Below are positions 29,897 to 41,087 of a stretch of DNA of 64,000 bases, one piece after another. The stretch comes from Opitutaceae bacterium. Lineage in GTDB: Bacteria > Verrucomicrobiota > Verrucomicrobiia > Opitutales > Opitutaceae. Below the pieces are notes generated by a model. The model ran no database searches. It was not told the origin of the DNA and was given only the letters and a program-made list of their open reading frames with translations. The position numbers and the translations under genes are program-made. Numbering within the stretch: position 1 is the stretch's first letter; each line of letters opens with the position of its first letter. The stretch spans positions 1-64,000 of the forward strand of contig NZNM01000140.1 in the NCBI GenBank assembly GCA_002694885.1. The letters run 5' to 3'.

Positions 29897-30048
29897 AGTA
29901 GCGCGGTGCTTCAGCCCGCGTTCTACCTGTAAATGCATACTATCACGACGGGTCTGTCGTCTCTAGTTGACTGAACACACCTACGATCTCGGCTGACAAG
30001 GGACAGTCAGCCCTACCATTTAAACGCGGGCTGAAGCACCGCGCTACT
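29897..30048. repeat. 26-bp perfect long-range inverted repeat overlapping the argG stop codon
   Basis: AGTAGCGCGGTGCTTCAGCCCGCGTT (29897-29922) / AACGCGGGCTGAAGCACCGCGCTACT (30023-30048). Confidence 0.9.
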
Positions 30049-31273
30049 GCTTGATAAATCCCTTTTGAGCTCCGAAACGAGCCCTCAACCGGAGTCCTTG
30101 TATGCGAATGAACCCTGTCGCATCATCAGGATTGTAGTCGCTTTGAACGCCCTCCATAGAGGCGACGTCTTCATCGTAAAGTGAATACGGGCTTTTGCGA
30201 CCTACAGTCGTTATGTTGCCCTTGTACAACTTGAGCCTAACTGTTCCAGCCACCGACTTTTGGCTATCATCAATCAAGGCCTGCAGGGCCTCCCGCTCGG
30301 GCGCATACCAGAAACCATTATAGACTAATTCCGCGTACTTCGGAATCAAACCGTCGCGCAGGTGTTCGAGATCCCGATCCATAGTCAGAGACTCGATCTG
30401 CTTGTGCCCCATCATTAGAATCGTCCCACCTGGCGTTTCATAGACTCCGCGGCTCTTCATGCCAACGAAGCGATTCTCGACGATATCCACTCGACCAATA
30501 CCGTGTTTGCCCGCCAGGGCGTTGAGCGTTTTCAAAACTTGAGCTGGGTTCATCGACTGGCCATCGACAGCGACGCAATCGCCTTTCTCGAATTCTAGAT
30601 CAACATATCGGGCTTCGTTCGGAGCGTCTTCAGGATCTACCGTCAACTTGTACATGTCTTTGTTGTCAGGCGTTGTCGGATCGAACCAGGGGTCTTCTAG
30701 TATGCCAGCTTCGTAGGATATATGGAGCAGATTCCTATCCATCGAGTAAGGCTTGGAAGCGGAAGCTTCCACGTTGATTCCATGCTCCGCGCAATAGCCG
30801 ATCATCTCGCTTCTGCCGGGAAAGGCGTTGCGGAAGACGTCCATTCGCCAGGGCGAAATAGTCTTCAGATCCGGGGCTAGAGCAGCATAGGAAAGCTCGA
30901 ACCTAACTTGATCGTTTCCTTTGCCAGTCGCGCCATGAGCCAAGGCGTCTGCCCCCACTTTGCGAGCCAGATCGATTTGGGCTTTCCCGATAAGAGGTCG
31001 AGCAATCGACGTTCCCAGAAAGTACTGGCCCTCGTATATCGCGTTGGCCCGCATGATGGGATAAATAAAATCCGCGGCAAACTCTTCCACCAAATCAAGC
31101 GTGTAATGCTCGCTCGCGCCCGTAGCTTTCGCCTTCTCTTCCAAGCCTTCCAGCTCTTCTTCTTGGCCAACATCCGCCGCGAAGGTGACAACTTCTGCAC
31201 TGTAGTGGTCTTTCAACCACCGAACAAGGACCGACGTATCGAGTCCACCTGAATAGGCTAGTACGATTTTCAT
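30044..31273 (-). CDS. argG: Argininosuccinate synthase
   Basis: [24 protein letters not shown]. Confidence 0.97.
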   Translation of the reverse strand: MKIVLAYSGGLDTSVLVRWLKDHYSAEVVTFAADVGQEEELEGLEEKAKATGASEHYTLDLVEEFAADFIYPIMRANAIYEGQYFLGTSIARPLIGKAQIDLARKVGADALAHGATGKGNDQVRFELSYAALAPDLKTISPWRMDVFRNAFPGRSEMIGYCAEHGINVEASASKPYSMDRNLLHISYEAGILEDPWFDPTTPDNKDMYKLTVDPEDAPNEARYVDLEFEKGDCVAVDGQSMNPAQVLKTLNALAGKHGIGRVDIVENRFVGMKSRGVYETPGGTILMMGHKQIESLTMDRDLEHLRDGLIPKYAELVYNGFWYAPEREALQALIDDSQKSVAGTVRLKLYKGNITTVGRKSPYSLYDEDVASMEGVQSDYNPDDATGFIRIQGLRLRARFGAQKGFIKQ

Positions 31274-31548
31274 TAAAGTATAACTTTTGATTGATTAACC
31301 ACTAATCTCACGAATTCACACGAACATTTTTTTAAAATCTTAACTACAACTATTTTGTATCGAATCGCGGTCCACGCAAAGCGCGTGTACGTCAACTAAA
31401 GCTCGCCCGGAGGTCGAGCTCCACCTTTTGCAATGGATTCAAGGGTGGACCCCGATCCCGCGACTGCGGGAGCGGGTTTTTAAGCCTATACGAGTTAAGT
31501 TGAAACGCATGCGCTTTGCAGGACCGCTCCTACAAGCTAAAAATCTCA

Positions 31549-32493
31549 TCACGCTTTGACGCCCTGGGCCAGTACTGCCATGATCGCTTTCTGGGTATGA
31601 AGCCGATTCTCGGCTTGATCGAAAATGATCGATTGGTCCCCATAGAGAACCTCCTCCTGTACTTCCATCCCCTTGTACGCAGGAAGGTCGTGCATGAATA
31701 GAGCGTCAGGCTTGCCCAATTTCATCAACTCCTTGGTCACCGAGTACGGCTTCATCACTTCGATGCGCTCAGCGGACTCTTCTTCCTGCCCCATACTCAC
31801 CCAGGTATCCGTGTAAAGAACGTCGGCATCGCGAGCCGCCTCCTCGGGGTCGCTGGTGAATTGGTAGCTTGGAGCATGTCCCGATTTTTGGAGCAGCTCC
31901 TGGATTTCATCGCCCGGGGCGTAGTCCGGCGGTCCCGCCAGAACGAGTTCCATTTGAAATAAGGCTGCTCCCAATATCCAGGAGTTGGCGATGTTGTTAG
32001 CTGTATCTCCGAAGTAGGCGATTTTCTTGCCCTCTAGCGACTCCATCAAGTCGCCCCCGCCCGACCATTTCTCAGCCATGGAGAACGCATCGGTAAAGGT
32101 CTGGCAAGGATGCAGAAGATCAGTCAGAGCATTGACTACTGGTATCGTCCCCATTTGGGCCAGCTCTTCCAATTCGCTATGTTCGTATGTGCGCACGATC
32201 AAGCCGTGCACGAATCTCGATAGAACATTAGCGGTGTCGTAAATCGATTCGCCTCGCCCCAATTGGATATCATTTTTGTTCAGGAATATCGGATGTCCGC
32301 CTAGCTCGTGGATCCCAACGTCAAAGGAAACGCGGGTACGCGTACTGGACTTGGAAAAGATCATCGCCCAGGTCTGGCCTTTCAATGATGGAGGCGTGTG
32401 GCGGCCGCGGCCTTGCTTAAAGCTCCGAGCCAAAGCGAATACTTCGCTCGCTTGGTGCGGAGCAAAATCGGTTTCTTTTAAAAAGTGAGCCAT
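31549..32493 (-). CDS. argF: Ornithine carbamoyltransferase
   Basis: FSKSSTRTRVSFDVGIHELGG, HPCQ, MHDLPAY. Confidence 0.95.
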   Translation of the reverse strand: MAHFLKETDFAPHQASEVFALARSFKQGRGRHTPPSLKGQTWAMIFSKSSTRTRVSFDVGIHELGGHPIFLNKNDIQLGRGESIYDTANVLSRFVHGLIVRTYEHSELEELAQMGTIPVVNALTDLLHPCQTFTDAFSMAEKWSGGGDLMESLEGKKIAYFGDTANNIANSWILGAALFQMELVLAGPPDYAPGDEIQELLQKSGHAPSYQFTSDPEEAARDADVLYTDTWVSMGQEEESAERIEVMKPYSVTKELMKLGKPDALFMHDLPAYKGMEVQEEVLYGDQSIIFDQAENRLHTQKAIMAVLAQGVKA

Positions 32494-32525
32494 TATATTT
32501 AGTTATCTAAAGCTAGTGTGTTCAA

Positions 32526-33761
32526 TTAAGCGCTCTGAGTTTCAGGCAGCGTTGCCGACCGGTTTTTAATTACGCTCTCGAATATACCGAGCGCTTCATC
32601 AAAGTCGTCTTTCGTCGCGGTCAAAGCCGGCAGGAATCGGATTACATTGGATCCAGCCGGTGGGACAATGAGACCATTGTCTCTTAGTTGAGTGACCACT
32701 TCGGCTGGGGATTCCGCGATTTGAATACCAATCATGAAACCGAGACCTCTAACATCAAAGATATAGTTCGGATTCTTCGATTTCAGTTCAGCCAATCGCT
32801 GCATGACATAAGCGCCGTTATCTATGACATTCTCCAGAAGGCCTTCATCTTCGATCGTCTCTATAACCGTCAACGCGGCAGCGGAAATCAAGGGGGTTCC
32901 ACCGAATGTGGTGCCGTGGCTACCCGGCTTAAAAAGCTTTGCGTATTGATCGCTCACCCAAACTCCACCTATGGGAACTCCACCTCCTAAACCCTTGGCC
33001 ATTCCAATGGCGTCTGGTTCTATTCCCGCATGTTCGAACGCGAAAAAGCGTCCAGTCCGGCCAAGCCCGCATTGCACTTCGTCGATCATGAGCAAGACTT
33101 CCCTTTCCGAACAAAGGCTGCGCAAATCTTTCAAAAACGGTTTCTCCGCTGGGTAAACTCCCCCTTCTCCCTGTATCGTTTCAATAAATACAGCAGCAGT
33201 ATTCGCATCTATGGCAGCGGCAAAACTGTCGATATCATTTAGCTCAGCAAAAGCGAATCCTTCGACAAGAGGAGAGAACCCCTGACGCACGTTTTCCTTA
33301 GGCGTCGCGCTCATGCCTCCGAATGTCCGTCCATGAAAGGCATTCTTGGCGCAAACTATTTTGTATTGCTTGCCATCCTGGCCAGACTTTTGGCAGCCAT
33401 GGAGTCGGGCTAATTTAATCAGGGCTTCGTTCGCTTCCGTTCCGCTGTTGCAGAAAAACACTTTTCCGTTGCCGCCCGCTTTTCCATTTAGCTTAGCCGC
33501 CAACCGGGCTTGAACATCGTTTCGATAGAGATTGCTAACGCAGATGAGTTCGTTGACCTGCTCTTCGATAGCGGCTACTAGTTTGGGGTGACAATGTCCC
33601 AAGCTGGTTACAGCGATGGCCGAACAAAAATCTAGATACTCTTTACCTGAATCATCCCACAAACGCAAACCGCGACCACGGGCAAAGGTGATGGGCGGCA
33701 ATCCGTAATTGCCGAGTACGTTGTCCTTGTAGAGCTGCTCGGTATTCGTATTCGCGTTCAT
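32526..33761 (-). CDS. argD: Acetylornithine aminotransferase
   Basis: FCNSGTEANEALIKLAR, AFHGRTFGGMSAT, IDEVQCGLGRTG, GMAKGLGGG. Confidence 0.95.
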   Translation of the reverse strand: MNANTNTEQLYKDNVLGNYGLPPITFARGRGLRLWDDSGKEYLDFCSAIAVTSLGHCHPKLVAAIEEQVNELICVSNLYRNDVQARLAAKLNGKAGGNGKVFFCNSGTEANEALIKLARLHGCQKSGQDGKQYKIVCAKNAFHGRTFGGMSATPKENVRQGFSPLVEGFAFAELNDIDSFAAAIDANTAAVFIETIQGEGGVYPAEKPFLKDLRSLCSEREVLLMIDEVQCGLGRTGRFFAFEHAGIEPDAIGMAKGLGGGVPIGGVWVSDQYAKLFKPGSHGTTFGGTPLISAAALTVIETIEDEGLLENVIDNGAYVMQRLAELKSKNPNYIFDVRGLGFMIGIQIAESPAEVVTQLRDNGLIVPPAGSNVIRFLPALTATKDDFDEALGIFESVIKNRSATLPETQSA

Positions 33762-33800
33762 GATAACAATGTTTGGGATCAGGCCTTTTCCCGCGGGCGA

Positions 33801-34694
33801 TCAATGCACGATCTCCGTGCCGATCCCCTTGTCGGTAAAGATTTCCAGCAACAAACTATGGGGCAATCTCCCATCGATGAAGTGAACCCGGTGCACACCC
33901 GCATCCAGAGCTTTCATCGAACTGTCGATTTTCGGCAGCATCCCAGCGCTAATTGTACCGTTGGCTTTGAGCGTATCCACATCCACGACTTTAAGCGTGG
34001 ATATGAGAGAGTCCATATCCTCGGGATCGCTCAGCAAGCCAGGGACATCGCTCAAGTAGACCAAGCGCCTGGCCCTTAAAGCAGTAGCAACGCAGGCCGC
34101 GGCAACATCGGCATTCACGTTGTAGAGCGCCCCATCCTTACCTTTGGCTACCGGAGAGATTACGGGCGTATAGTCGTCGGAAATCGCTTTTTCAATGGAG
34201 CGAGTATGGACTGAAACGATATTGCCAACGAAACCAAGATCGACGGCCTTTCCATGACTATCTACTGAGTATTTCTCTCCCTCAAAAACCGTGGGACCTG
34301 GGATGCCGATTGGCCGGTCATTCCTGATTTGCAGCATCTCGCAAACTTCTCCATTGACCTTCCGGCTCAGCACGTCGTCGACAACCTTTACTGTATCCGC
34401 ATCCGTATAACGAAGCCCATTGACGAATTTCGCTTCGATCCCTTTTTCATTAAGGGCCCGGCTGATCGCTTTGCCGCCCCCATGAACTACCACTGCATGG
34501 ATACCAACGGCAGAGAGAAAAGCGATGTCGCCGGCCACTCGGGATCTAATTTCAGGATCTGGATCGTCCATAAAACTTCCGCCGTATTTCACCACGAATA
34601 CTGCGCCTCTAAACTCTTGGACGTATGGTAGGGCTTCTACCAATACGGCAGCCTTCGAAATGATATCCTGCATGTGATCCGAATCCATCAGCAA
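33801..34694 (-). CDS. argB: Acetylglutamate kinase
   Basis: [34 protein letters not shown]. Confidence 0.95.
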   Translation of the reverse strand: MLMDSDHMQDIISKAAVLVEALPYVQEFRGAVFVVKYGGSFMDDPDPEIRSRVAGDIAFLSAVGIHAVVVHGGGKAISRALNEKGIEAKFVNGLRYTDADTVKVVDDVLSRKVNGEVCEMLQIRNDRPIGIPGPTVFEGEKYSVDSHGKAVDLGFVGNIVSVHTRSIEKAISDDYTPVISPVAKGKDGALYNVNADVAAACVATALRARRLVYLSDVPGLLSDPEDMDSLISTLKVVDVDTLKANGTISAGMLPKIDSSMKALDAGVHRVHFIDGRLPHSLLLEIFTDKGIGTEIVH

Positions 34695-34701
34695 TCCACT
34701 T

Positions 34702-35922
34702 TCACTCGCTTTTGTTAAAGTCGACGTAACCTTCCGTTAGATCTGTTGATCTCAACCTGAACTGCCCATCGCCTTGATGGAGATTGATTTTGATCGAGAA
34801 CCGAGATCTTGATACGATTTCCTTCCAGAGAGGCTTGTTTTCCGGAACAGGATCTCCTCCAATCAATGCAGGTGTATCATCATAGCTGATATCTATCACA
34901 TGCTGATCGATCATGGCTTCGGCATACCCCAACGCATCCATCAGCCGCCCCCAATTGGGATCGCTCCCATACCAGGAGGTTTTAACCAACAAGGAGTTAC
35001 CGATCGCCCGGCTCACATTCTCAGCCTCCTGATCATTTGCCGCCCCGGATATGAGAATCTCTACGACTTTGGTGATCCGCTCGCCATCGGCTACGATCTT
35101 TTCTGCTAGACAATCGCAAACCTCGAAAAGCGCTTGCTCGAATAGGGGTTCACTTTCGCCATTGAGCTCTACCCCGGACTGTCCGTTTGCCAACAAGAGC
35201 ACCGTGTCGTTTGTACTCATGTCTCCATCCACCGTTATGGCGTTGAACGTGCGATCTGTAACGGATGTCAGCACCAATTTGAGCGACTCGGAGCTAGCCT
35301 GAACGTCCGTCGTCAAAAAGGCCAGCATGGTAGCCATATCCGGTTGAATCATACCCGCTCCTTTAGCAGCCCCGCCAATGGTTACTGTCTTTCCATCTAC
35401 CAAGAAGGTGGCAGTCGCGGTTTTCGTTCTCGTATCGGAAGTCAGGATGCTGGACGCGAATTCGATTCCTTCATTGGCGCCTTGCCTAGCCGCTTCACCA
35501 ATTTCTTCGATCCCCGGCTTTAGCCGATCCATGGGAAGCAAATCCCCTATTCTGCCCGTCGAGCAAACTAGGAAAGAGTTCTCCGCACTGCCAGTAGACG
35601 ATACAGCGAATCTAAGCATTTCACGAGAATCCGCCATTCCTTGCTTCCCGGTGCAAGCATTGGCATTTCCACTATTAACGATAACTCCGTGGATATCTCT
35701 ACCAGTATCCAGAATTCGCTGGCAGTCTAAAACTGGAGCTGCCTTGACAGCGTTTTTAGTAAAGACGCCAGCGGCGGAGCAAGGCGTTTCAGAATAGATA
35801 ATCCCTGTATCGAGTCGCCCATCTTGCTTACCTCTGATATCAGAATGGGTAGCCGCGGCGCAAAACCCTTTGGGTTCCGTAATCCCTCCAGTATCCACTT
35901 TGAATTCTATAGTCTTATCCAT
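34702..35922 (-). CDS. argJ: Bifunctional ornithine acetyltransferase / N-acetylglutamate synthase
   Basis: [43 protein letters not shown] cleavage motif. Confidence 0.95.
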   Translation of the reverse strand: MDKTIEFKVDTGGITEPKGFCAAATHSDIRGKQDGRLDTGIIYSETPCSAAGVFTKNAVKAAPVLDCQRILDTGRDIHGVIVNSGNANACTGKQGMADSREMLRFAVSSTGSAENSFLVCSTGRIGDLLPMDRLKPGIEEIGEAARQGANEGIEFASSILTSDTRTKTATATFLVDGKTVTIGGAAKGAGMIQPDMATMLAFLTTDVQASSESLKLVLTSVTDRTFNAITVDGDMSTNDTVLLLANGQSGVELNGESEPLFEQALFEVCDCLAEKIVADGERITKVVEILISGAANDQEAENVSRAIGNSLLVKTSWYGSDPNWGRLMDALGYAEAMIDQHVIDISYDDTPALIGGDPVPENKPLWKEIVSRSRFSIKINLHQGDGQFRLRSTDLTEGYVDFNKSE

Positions 35923-36946
35923 GGGTCAACCCCTCAGTCTCGTCCCATCCTTGCCAGAGATTCATGATTTGAACCGCTTGACCGGCCAAGCCCTTCATCA
36001 AATTGTCTTCAGCCGAGGTGATAACGAAATTCCCGGTCCGCTCATCTTTGATAGCCGAGATATCGATTCTGTTGGTATCGATCGTATATTTGGATTCCGG
36101 CCGCGTATCCGCTGGTAGAATATGCACAAATGGACGTTTACCATACCAATTTTCCCAGGCGCTATAGAGATCATCAATCGACGCTCCCGATGATGGTACC
36201 GTAATCGTGGTTATAATACCGCGATTCATTGGGGCCAAGTGAGGATTGAACTGCAAAACGACCTCACCCTGGCCCGCTTGTCCAAGTTGCTCCTCGATCT
36301 CCGATAAATGCCGATGCTTGGGAATCCCATAGGCCTTGGCGCTCTCATTAACTTCGCAATAAGAGAAGGATGCGCTCGATTGCTTACCCGCTCCACTCAC
36401 GCCGCTAAATGAATTAGCCACTATCCCCGAAGTTCCTACGATCTTTGCGCTAATGAGGGGGAACAAAGGCACCAGAATACTCGTTGGGTAGCATCCCGGG
36501 CAGGCGAAAACGGACGCGTCCGTCCACCCATCTTTGGCGATTTCCGGGAGGACGTACACAGCCCGGCTTAGAACGTCCGTATCTGGATGTGGTTGGCCAT
36601 AGTACTCTTCATAGATCGCCGGGTCGGATATCCGAAAATCCGCGCTACAGTCAATAACCTGTTTACCCGAGCGGGCAATCGGCCCCGCATACTCCGAGGC
36701 CACACCGTGTGGCACGGCAAGAAAGACGCATTCGATGTCATCCCTAGCAGCAATCGCTTCAGGATCGGATTTCTCGAACACCAATCCGTCTAGCGATCCT
36801 CGGAGCTGAGGCATGACCTGACTGACCGGCTTACCCGCTTCGCTTCTCGAGGTGATGGCCACGAGATTCGCTTTCGGATGAGCCGCTAGGAGTTTGACGA
36901 GGACTTCCCCGCCATATCCTGATGCCCCTACGATTGCTGTGTTCAT
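35915..36946 (-). CDS. argC: N-acetyl-gamma-glutamyl-phosphate reductase
   Basis: AIVGASGYGGEVLVKLL, CPGCYPTS active-site Cys, overlaps argJ by 8 nt. Confidence 0.95.
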   Translation of the reverse strand: MNTAIVGASGYGGEVLVKLLAAHPKANLVAITSRSEAGKPVSQVMPQLRGSLDGLVFEKSDPEAIAARDDIECVFLAVPHGVASEYAGPIARSGKQVIDCSADFRISDPAIYEEYYGQPHPDTDVLSRAVYVLPEIAKDGWTDASVFACPGCYPTSILVPLFPLISAKIVGTSGIVANSFSGVSGAGKQSSASFSYCEVNESAKAYGIPKHRHLSEIEEQLGQAGQGEVVLQFNPHLAPMNRGIITTITVPSSGASIDDLYSAWENWYGKRPFVHILPADTRPESKYTIDTNRIDISAIKDERTGNFVITSAEDNLMKGLAGQAVQIMNLWQGWDETEGLTHG

Positions 36947-36970
36947 TTGATTCTGAGGTTAGTTGAAAAT

Positions 36971-37011
36971 AAAAAGACCCTCCACGGTTGATAAACCAGA
37001 GAGGGCCTTTT
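36971..37011 (-). terminator. Probable intrinsic terminator of rplM-rpsI
   Basis: Minus-strand AAAGGCCCTC...GAGGGTCTTTTT hairpin with T-tract downstream of the rpsI stop. Confidence 0.6.
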
Positions 37012-37035
37012 GGAAAAATTCTTTCTGAAAGTAGC

Positions 37036-37434
37036 TTAACGCTTGGAGAATTGGAATTTCTTACGCGCTCCTGGTTGTCCCGACTTTTTACGTTCCTTCA
37101 TTCGGGGATCTCGAGTGAGATGTCCCGCTTGCTTCAAGGGCGTTCGCAGTTCGCCATCGAACTTTAGCAACGCTCTAGCGATACCAAGCGCCAATGCGCC
37201 AGCCTGACCGCTGTCACCGCCGCCATGGACTTTCGCTTCCATGTCAAACTTGTCCTTCGCTTCGATAGTCGCGAGTGGAAGCAAGGCGAAACGAGAGAAG
37301 TTCTCGTGGGAAAAGAATTCATCAACGGATTTGTCGTTAATGCTGACCTTGCCGCTGCCTTCGATCAAACGAACGCGAGCGACTGCGGTCTTGCGACGTC
37401 CGGTTCCGAGGTAAACGCTTTTGGTTTCTGCCAT
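37036..37434 (-). CDS. rpsI: 30S ribosomal protein S9
   Basis: YLGTGRRKTAVARVRL ... TRDPRMKERKKSGQPGARKKFQFSKR. Confidence 0.97.
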   Translation of the reverse strand: MAETKSVYLGTGRRKTAVARVRLIEGSGKVSINDKSVDEFFSHENFSRFALLPLATIEAKDKFDMEAKVHGGGDSGQAGALALGIARALLKFDGELRTPLKQAGHLTRDPRMKERKKSGQPGARKKFQFSKR

Positions 37435-37456
37435 TTTCTAGAGGGCTTGTGTAAAA

Positions 37457-37885
37457 TTAAAGGGATACTGCCTTTGGCTCTTGGGCTTGGTGAGGATGCT
37501 CTTCCCCTGCGTAAACTTTGAGCTTGGTGAGCATCTTCCGGGCAAGACGATTCTTGGGGAGCATCCCCTTAACCGCGTGCTTGACGACGAAATCCGGCTG
37601 ACGGGCTTGCATCTGAGAAACGCTGAGGTGTTTTTCGCCACCTACGTAGCCACTGTAGAACATATACTGCTTTTGCTCTTCCTTCTTACCGGTCAGGACG
37701 ATCTTGTCGGCATTGATGACGACAACGAAATTGCCCGTGTCCACATGAGGCGTGTAGGTCGGCTTATCCCGACCTCTTAGCAGATTGGCTATCTTGACCG
37801 CTAATCGACCGAGAACCTGGTCCTTCGCGTCGACGATGACCCAGTCGCGTTTTACGGTTTCTTTCTTGGCAAGATACGTTTTCAT
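37457..37885 (-). CDS. rplM: 50S ribosomal protein L13
   Basis: [50 protein letters not shown]. Confidence 0.97.
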   Translation of the reverse strand: MKTYLAKKETVKRDWVIVDAKDQVLGRLAVKIANLLRGRDKPTYTPHVDTGNFVVVINADKIVLTGKKEEQKQYMFYSGYVGGEKHLSVSQMQARQPDFVVKHAVKGMLPKNRLARKMLTKLKVYAGEEHPHQAQEPKAVSL

Positions 37886-37995
37886 CGGATTTCGAGAAAA
37901 AGAGGGAAACTCCTAGGCTCTCGCAAAGGCATGTCAACGATTTTGAGAGTTTTTTTGGCCCGCTTGTGAGGAGTTTGGCTTCTTCTGTGAGTTTG

Positions 37996-38123
37996 GTAGC
38001 GGGCCCTCGGAGATCGCCCGCTTTGAAAGGTAGAACAGGCATCTTGCCTGTATAGAGGTATTCAGACCACAGGCTGGAAGCCTATGTTACCATTTGTGCC
38101 CGCTCGGAGATCGGTCGCTACCA
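37996..38123. repeat. Nested composite intergenic palindrome (copy 1)
   Basis: Outer arms GGTAGCGGGCCCTCGGAGATCGCCCGC / GCCCGCTCGGAGATCGGTCGCTACC enclosing inner arms GGTAGAACAGGCATCTTGCCTGT / ACAGGCTGGAAGCCTATGTTACC. Confidence 0.85.
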
Positions 38124-38168
38124 TAGTTACCCAGGCTATTTCACTTACGAGATCGCTCGACCTTATTA

Positions 38169-38852
38169 CTAAAATCCGATAGTTATCGACGTGGATCCGT
38201 GGAAGTGGCTATCAGGCGTGGGCGAGCCCTCGTCGCTATCATCGTAATGGACTCCAAAGGAAAAAATCGCGTTTTCCTTAAGCTGAATCGGGACCACGAC
38301 GTCAGCCCCATAATAAAGGTACTTTCCGAAGTTATCGCCATCTATCAATCCGAAGTGGGCTCCTAAATCGAGCGACGTCTTCCCGCTGAGAGGCAAGCTG
38401 TAGCGGGCCGAGCCTTCGGAGGTAGTCACATCCAAATCGAGGTCCCGGTAAAGGTACACGGAAGCGGCAACATTGCTAATTTCACGCGTCAGCCCGATAA
38501 ATGGTTCGGTCGAGTCTTTTCCTGTCGGAAAATAGTAGTGAGCAGCCCCAATATCCAGACTGGTCTTTTCCCCAAGAGCCCAGCCTTGGCCGACATAAAA
38601 ATCGAGTTCGTCCGTCCACTCTTCCGGAGCCCCCCGATTTTCGATTGGCTGAGCTGCCCAGATCCCAGCATAAAAATCGCCCTGGGCAAATTCGACGGAT
38701 GGATGAAAGACATCATCCGCTAGCTGCGTTCCTCGAAAAACGTACTTCGTATCGAAGGTGAGATCCACATTTATGGTGTACTCCTCGGCATGGCTTATCG
38801 CGGTGGAGACGACAAGCATAACGGGCAGTAACAGACGGCGGAAGGCTTTCAT
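38169..38852 (-). CDS. TorF-family putative porin / outer-membrane protein
   Basis: Signal peptide MKAFRRLLLPVMLVVSTAISHA (ATG at 38852); NVDLTFDTKYVFRGTQLADDVFHPSVEF...GFYAGIW-like pattern. Confidence 0.75.
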   Translation of the reverse strand: MKAFRRLLLPVMLVVSTAISHAEEYTINVDLTFDTKYVFRGTQLADDVFHPSVEFAQGDFYAGIWAAQPIENRGAPEEWTDELDFYVGQGWALGEKTSLDIGAAHYYFPTGKDSTEPFIGLTREISNVAASVYLYRDLDLDVTTSEGSARYSLPLSGKTSLDLGAHFGLIDGDNFGKYLYYGADVVVPIQLKENAIFSFGVHYDDSDEGSPTPDSHFHGSTSITIGF

Positions 38853-38961
38853 GGAGCAGTGATCTTCGTTGTAAGCAATTTCGTGACCAGAGCAAACTTC
38901 CTGAGTTGCTGAATTTGTGGTTAAACCAGTATAGATCTTCGCAAAAACCAAAAAACGACCA

Positions 38962-39360
38962 ATGGAAACCTCAACTGCAGTCACGATTACCATTCACCAG
39001 CGTATTGGCGCCGCCCTGGCAGCTATCGCGATCGGCCTTGGAGCCTTTGGCGCTCACGGGCTCGAGAACCGTCTAGAAACCGCTGGAATGATGGAAGTCT
39101 GGCGGACTGCAGTGTTCTACCATTTGATTCACGCAGTTGGCATCTACTTTCTCGCCTCAATGGCGGGCGGAAAGCCTTCTCGAGGTTTAAGCCTAACCAT
39201 GAACCTTTGGATTGCTGGAGTGGTCCTTTTTTCCGGATCCCTTTACGGATTGGCACTGACTAGCTGGGGCGTACTCGGTCCCATAACGCCAATTGGCGGG
39301 TTGTGCCTGATCGCTGGCTGGATAGTCGCCTTCGGGGCGAAATTCATCCCATCCTCTTAG
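38962..39360 (+). CDS. DUF423 family membrane protein
   Basis: AALAAIAIGLGAFGAHGLE, LYGLALT, GPITPIGGLCLIAGW. Confidence 0.85.
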   Translation: METSTAVTITIHQRIGAALAAIAIGLGAFGAHGLENRLETAGMMEVWRTAVFYHLIHAVGIYFLASMAGGKPSRGLSLTMNLWIAGVVLFSGSLYGLALTSWGVLGPITPIGGLCLIAGWIVAFGAKFIPSS

Positions 39361-39367
39361 TAGCCTC

Positions 39368-40792
39368 ATGCCAAATAAATTCAAACGTATCGATTTCGAT
39401 CTTCCGATTCCGGAGTCCCTCGATGAGGCGCTAGCCCTTCTGAAGGAAAGCGGGGGAAGCTGCTTTCTCGTGGGGGGTTGTGTGCGAGATGCTCTCGAAG
39501 GGATTTCGCCCACCGATTTCGACGTGGAGGTGTTCGGTTTAGAGCTCGATGAAATTGCCGCTATCCTCTCGACGGTCGGCAAAACGGATCTCGTCGGAAG
39601 ATCCTTTGCGGTGGTTAAGCTTTGGTCCAAAGGAGCCGAGTACGACTTTTCGGTTCCACGAACAGAGACAAAATCGGGACAAGGGCACCGAGGTTTCGAC
39701 ATAAAGACCGATCCCAATCTCGATCCCAAATCAGCTCTCAAGCGACGTGATTTTACGATCAATGCTCTGCAATACGATCCCTATGAGAAGACAATCATCG
39801 ATTATTTCGGAGGGCTAGATGACCTGAAGGGTAAGGAACTAAGGCATGTTAGCAGCGCCTTTTCGGAAGATCCCTTGCGGGCTTTGCGAGCAATGCAATT
39901 CGCCGGTCGCTTCGGGCTTTCTCTAAACCCAGAGACAGCCGAACTTTGCCAGGAAATGAAGCGGGAGTTCGCCTATGTGGCTACTGAACGCATTTGGGGC
40001 GAGTGGCAAAAGTGGGCGTGCCAATCGACCACTCCATCTAAAGGACTGATTGCGCTTAAAGCGAGCGGTTGGATTTCCTTCTTTCCTGAAATCAACGCCC
40101 TACTCCGACTACCGCAAGAACCTGAATGGCATCCGGAAGGCGATGTATTTACACATACACTACACTGTATCGATGCACTCGCCGCTCACCCGGATTGGTC
40201 AAGCTTCGACTCGGAAACGAAAACCACGCTTATGTTAGCAACTTTGTGCCATGATTTTGGAAAGGCTCGTCGCACGCGGTACGTCGAGTTCAAAGGCGCG
40301 CTACGCTGGACAAGTCCGGGTCATGATCAAGAAAGCGGTTGGCTCTCGGAGTCTCTGATGACCCGGATTGGAGCACCCAACGCTCTGAAAGAGAAGATTC
40401 GAACTTTAGTTGTGAATCATCACTTCCTGAGTTCCTTCGTCGATGCTCAACCATCCGATGCGAGCCTTAAACGACTATCAACACGTATCCAGCCTGCGAA
40501 GACAAACGAACTCTACTACGTCATGTGGGCGGATCACAATGGTCGCCCTCCTCTTCTATCGGAAAAACAAGAAAAGCGTCTCGACTATTTCAACAAGAGG
40601 ATTCGCGAACTGGCTGTAGAGGACGAGGTGCCAAGACCTATCCTGCAGGGTAGGCACTTAATCGAAGAGGGTCTAGAGCCGGGACCGCAGTTCAAATCGA
40701 TTCTTTCAAAGGCCTATGATGCTCAATTGAAAGGGGCATTTGACGACGTGGATGGAGCTGTGACGTGGGTGAAGAACGAGTCTTTGATTTGA
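39368..40792 (+). CDS. tRNA nucleotidyltransferase (CCA-adding type) with HD domain
   Basis: FLVGGCVRDALEGISPTDFDVEV, KRRDFTINAL, DPLRALRAMQFAGRFG, HDFGKA. Confidence 0.9.
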   Translation: MPNKFKRIDFDLPIPESLDEALALLKESGGSCFLVGGCVRDALEGISPTDFDVEVFGLELDEIAAILSTVGKTDLVGRSFAVVKLWSKGAEYDFSVPRTETKSGQGHRGFDIKTDPNLDPKSALKRRDFTINALQYDPYEKTIIDYFGGLDDLKGKELRHVSSAFSEDPLRALRAMQFAGRFGLSLNPETAELCQEMKREFAYVATERIWGEWQKWACQSTTPSKGLIALKASGWISFFPEINALLRLPQEPEWHPEGDVFTHTLHCIDALAAHPDWSSFDSETKTTLMLATLCHDFGKARRTRYVEFKGALRWTSPGHDQESGWLSESLMTRIGAPNALKEKIRTLVVNHHFLSSFVDAQPSDASLKRLSTRIQPAKTNELYYVMWADHNGRPPLLSEKQEKRLDYFNKRIRELAVEDEVPRPILQGRHLIEEGLEPGPQFKSILSKAYDAQLKGAFDDVDGAVTWVKNESLI

Positions 40793-40800
40793 CGGGGGTA

Positions 40801-40916
40801 TTAGGGCGGCGCGAGCGGCGCCCCTACGCGTAATCGAGTGAAGGAGCGGGTTTATCCCGCGATATTCTTATGGTTAATTATTCCTGGGGAGATCGCGGCG
40901 TAAAGCCGCTCCTACA
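40801..40916. repeat. Tandem pair of intergenic palindromes, including a REP-like TTTATCCCGCGAT ... CGCTCCTACA unit
   Basis: TAGGGCGGCG-CGAG-CGGCGCCCCTA (40802-40826), then AGGAGCGGGTTTATCCCGCGAT (40842-40863) / ATCGCGGCGTAAAGCCGCTCCTACA (40892-40916). Confidence 0.8.
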
Positions 40917-41087
40917 GCCAGCAACGAAGCTAGAGTTTTTCTTTCGAGCGGATAAGTCAACGCCAGTGGCCATTGCGGGACGAAGACTGATCCTTAAGCA
41001 GCTGAAAACAATTTACCCGCCAGACGCGGCTGACTATCCCCAATCAGCCCCACCCCCTAATAGTATTCAGAACTCTTTGGTCGCTAC

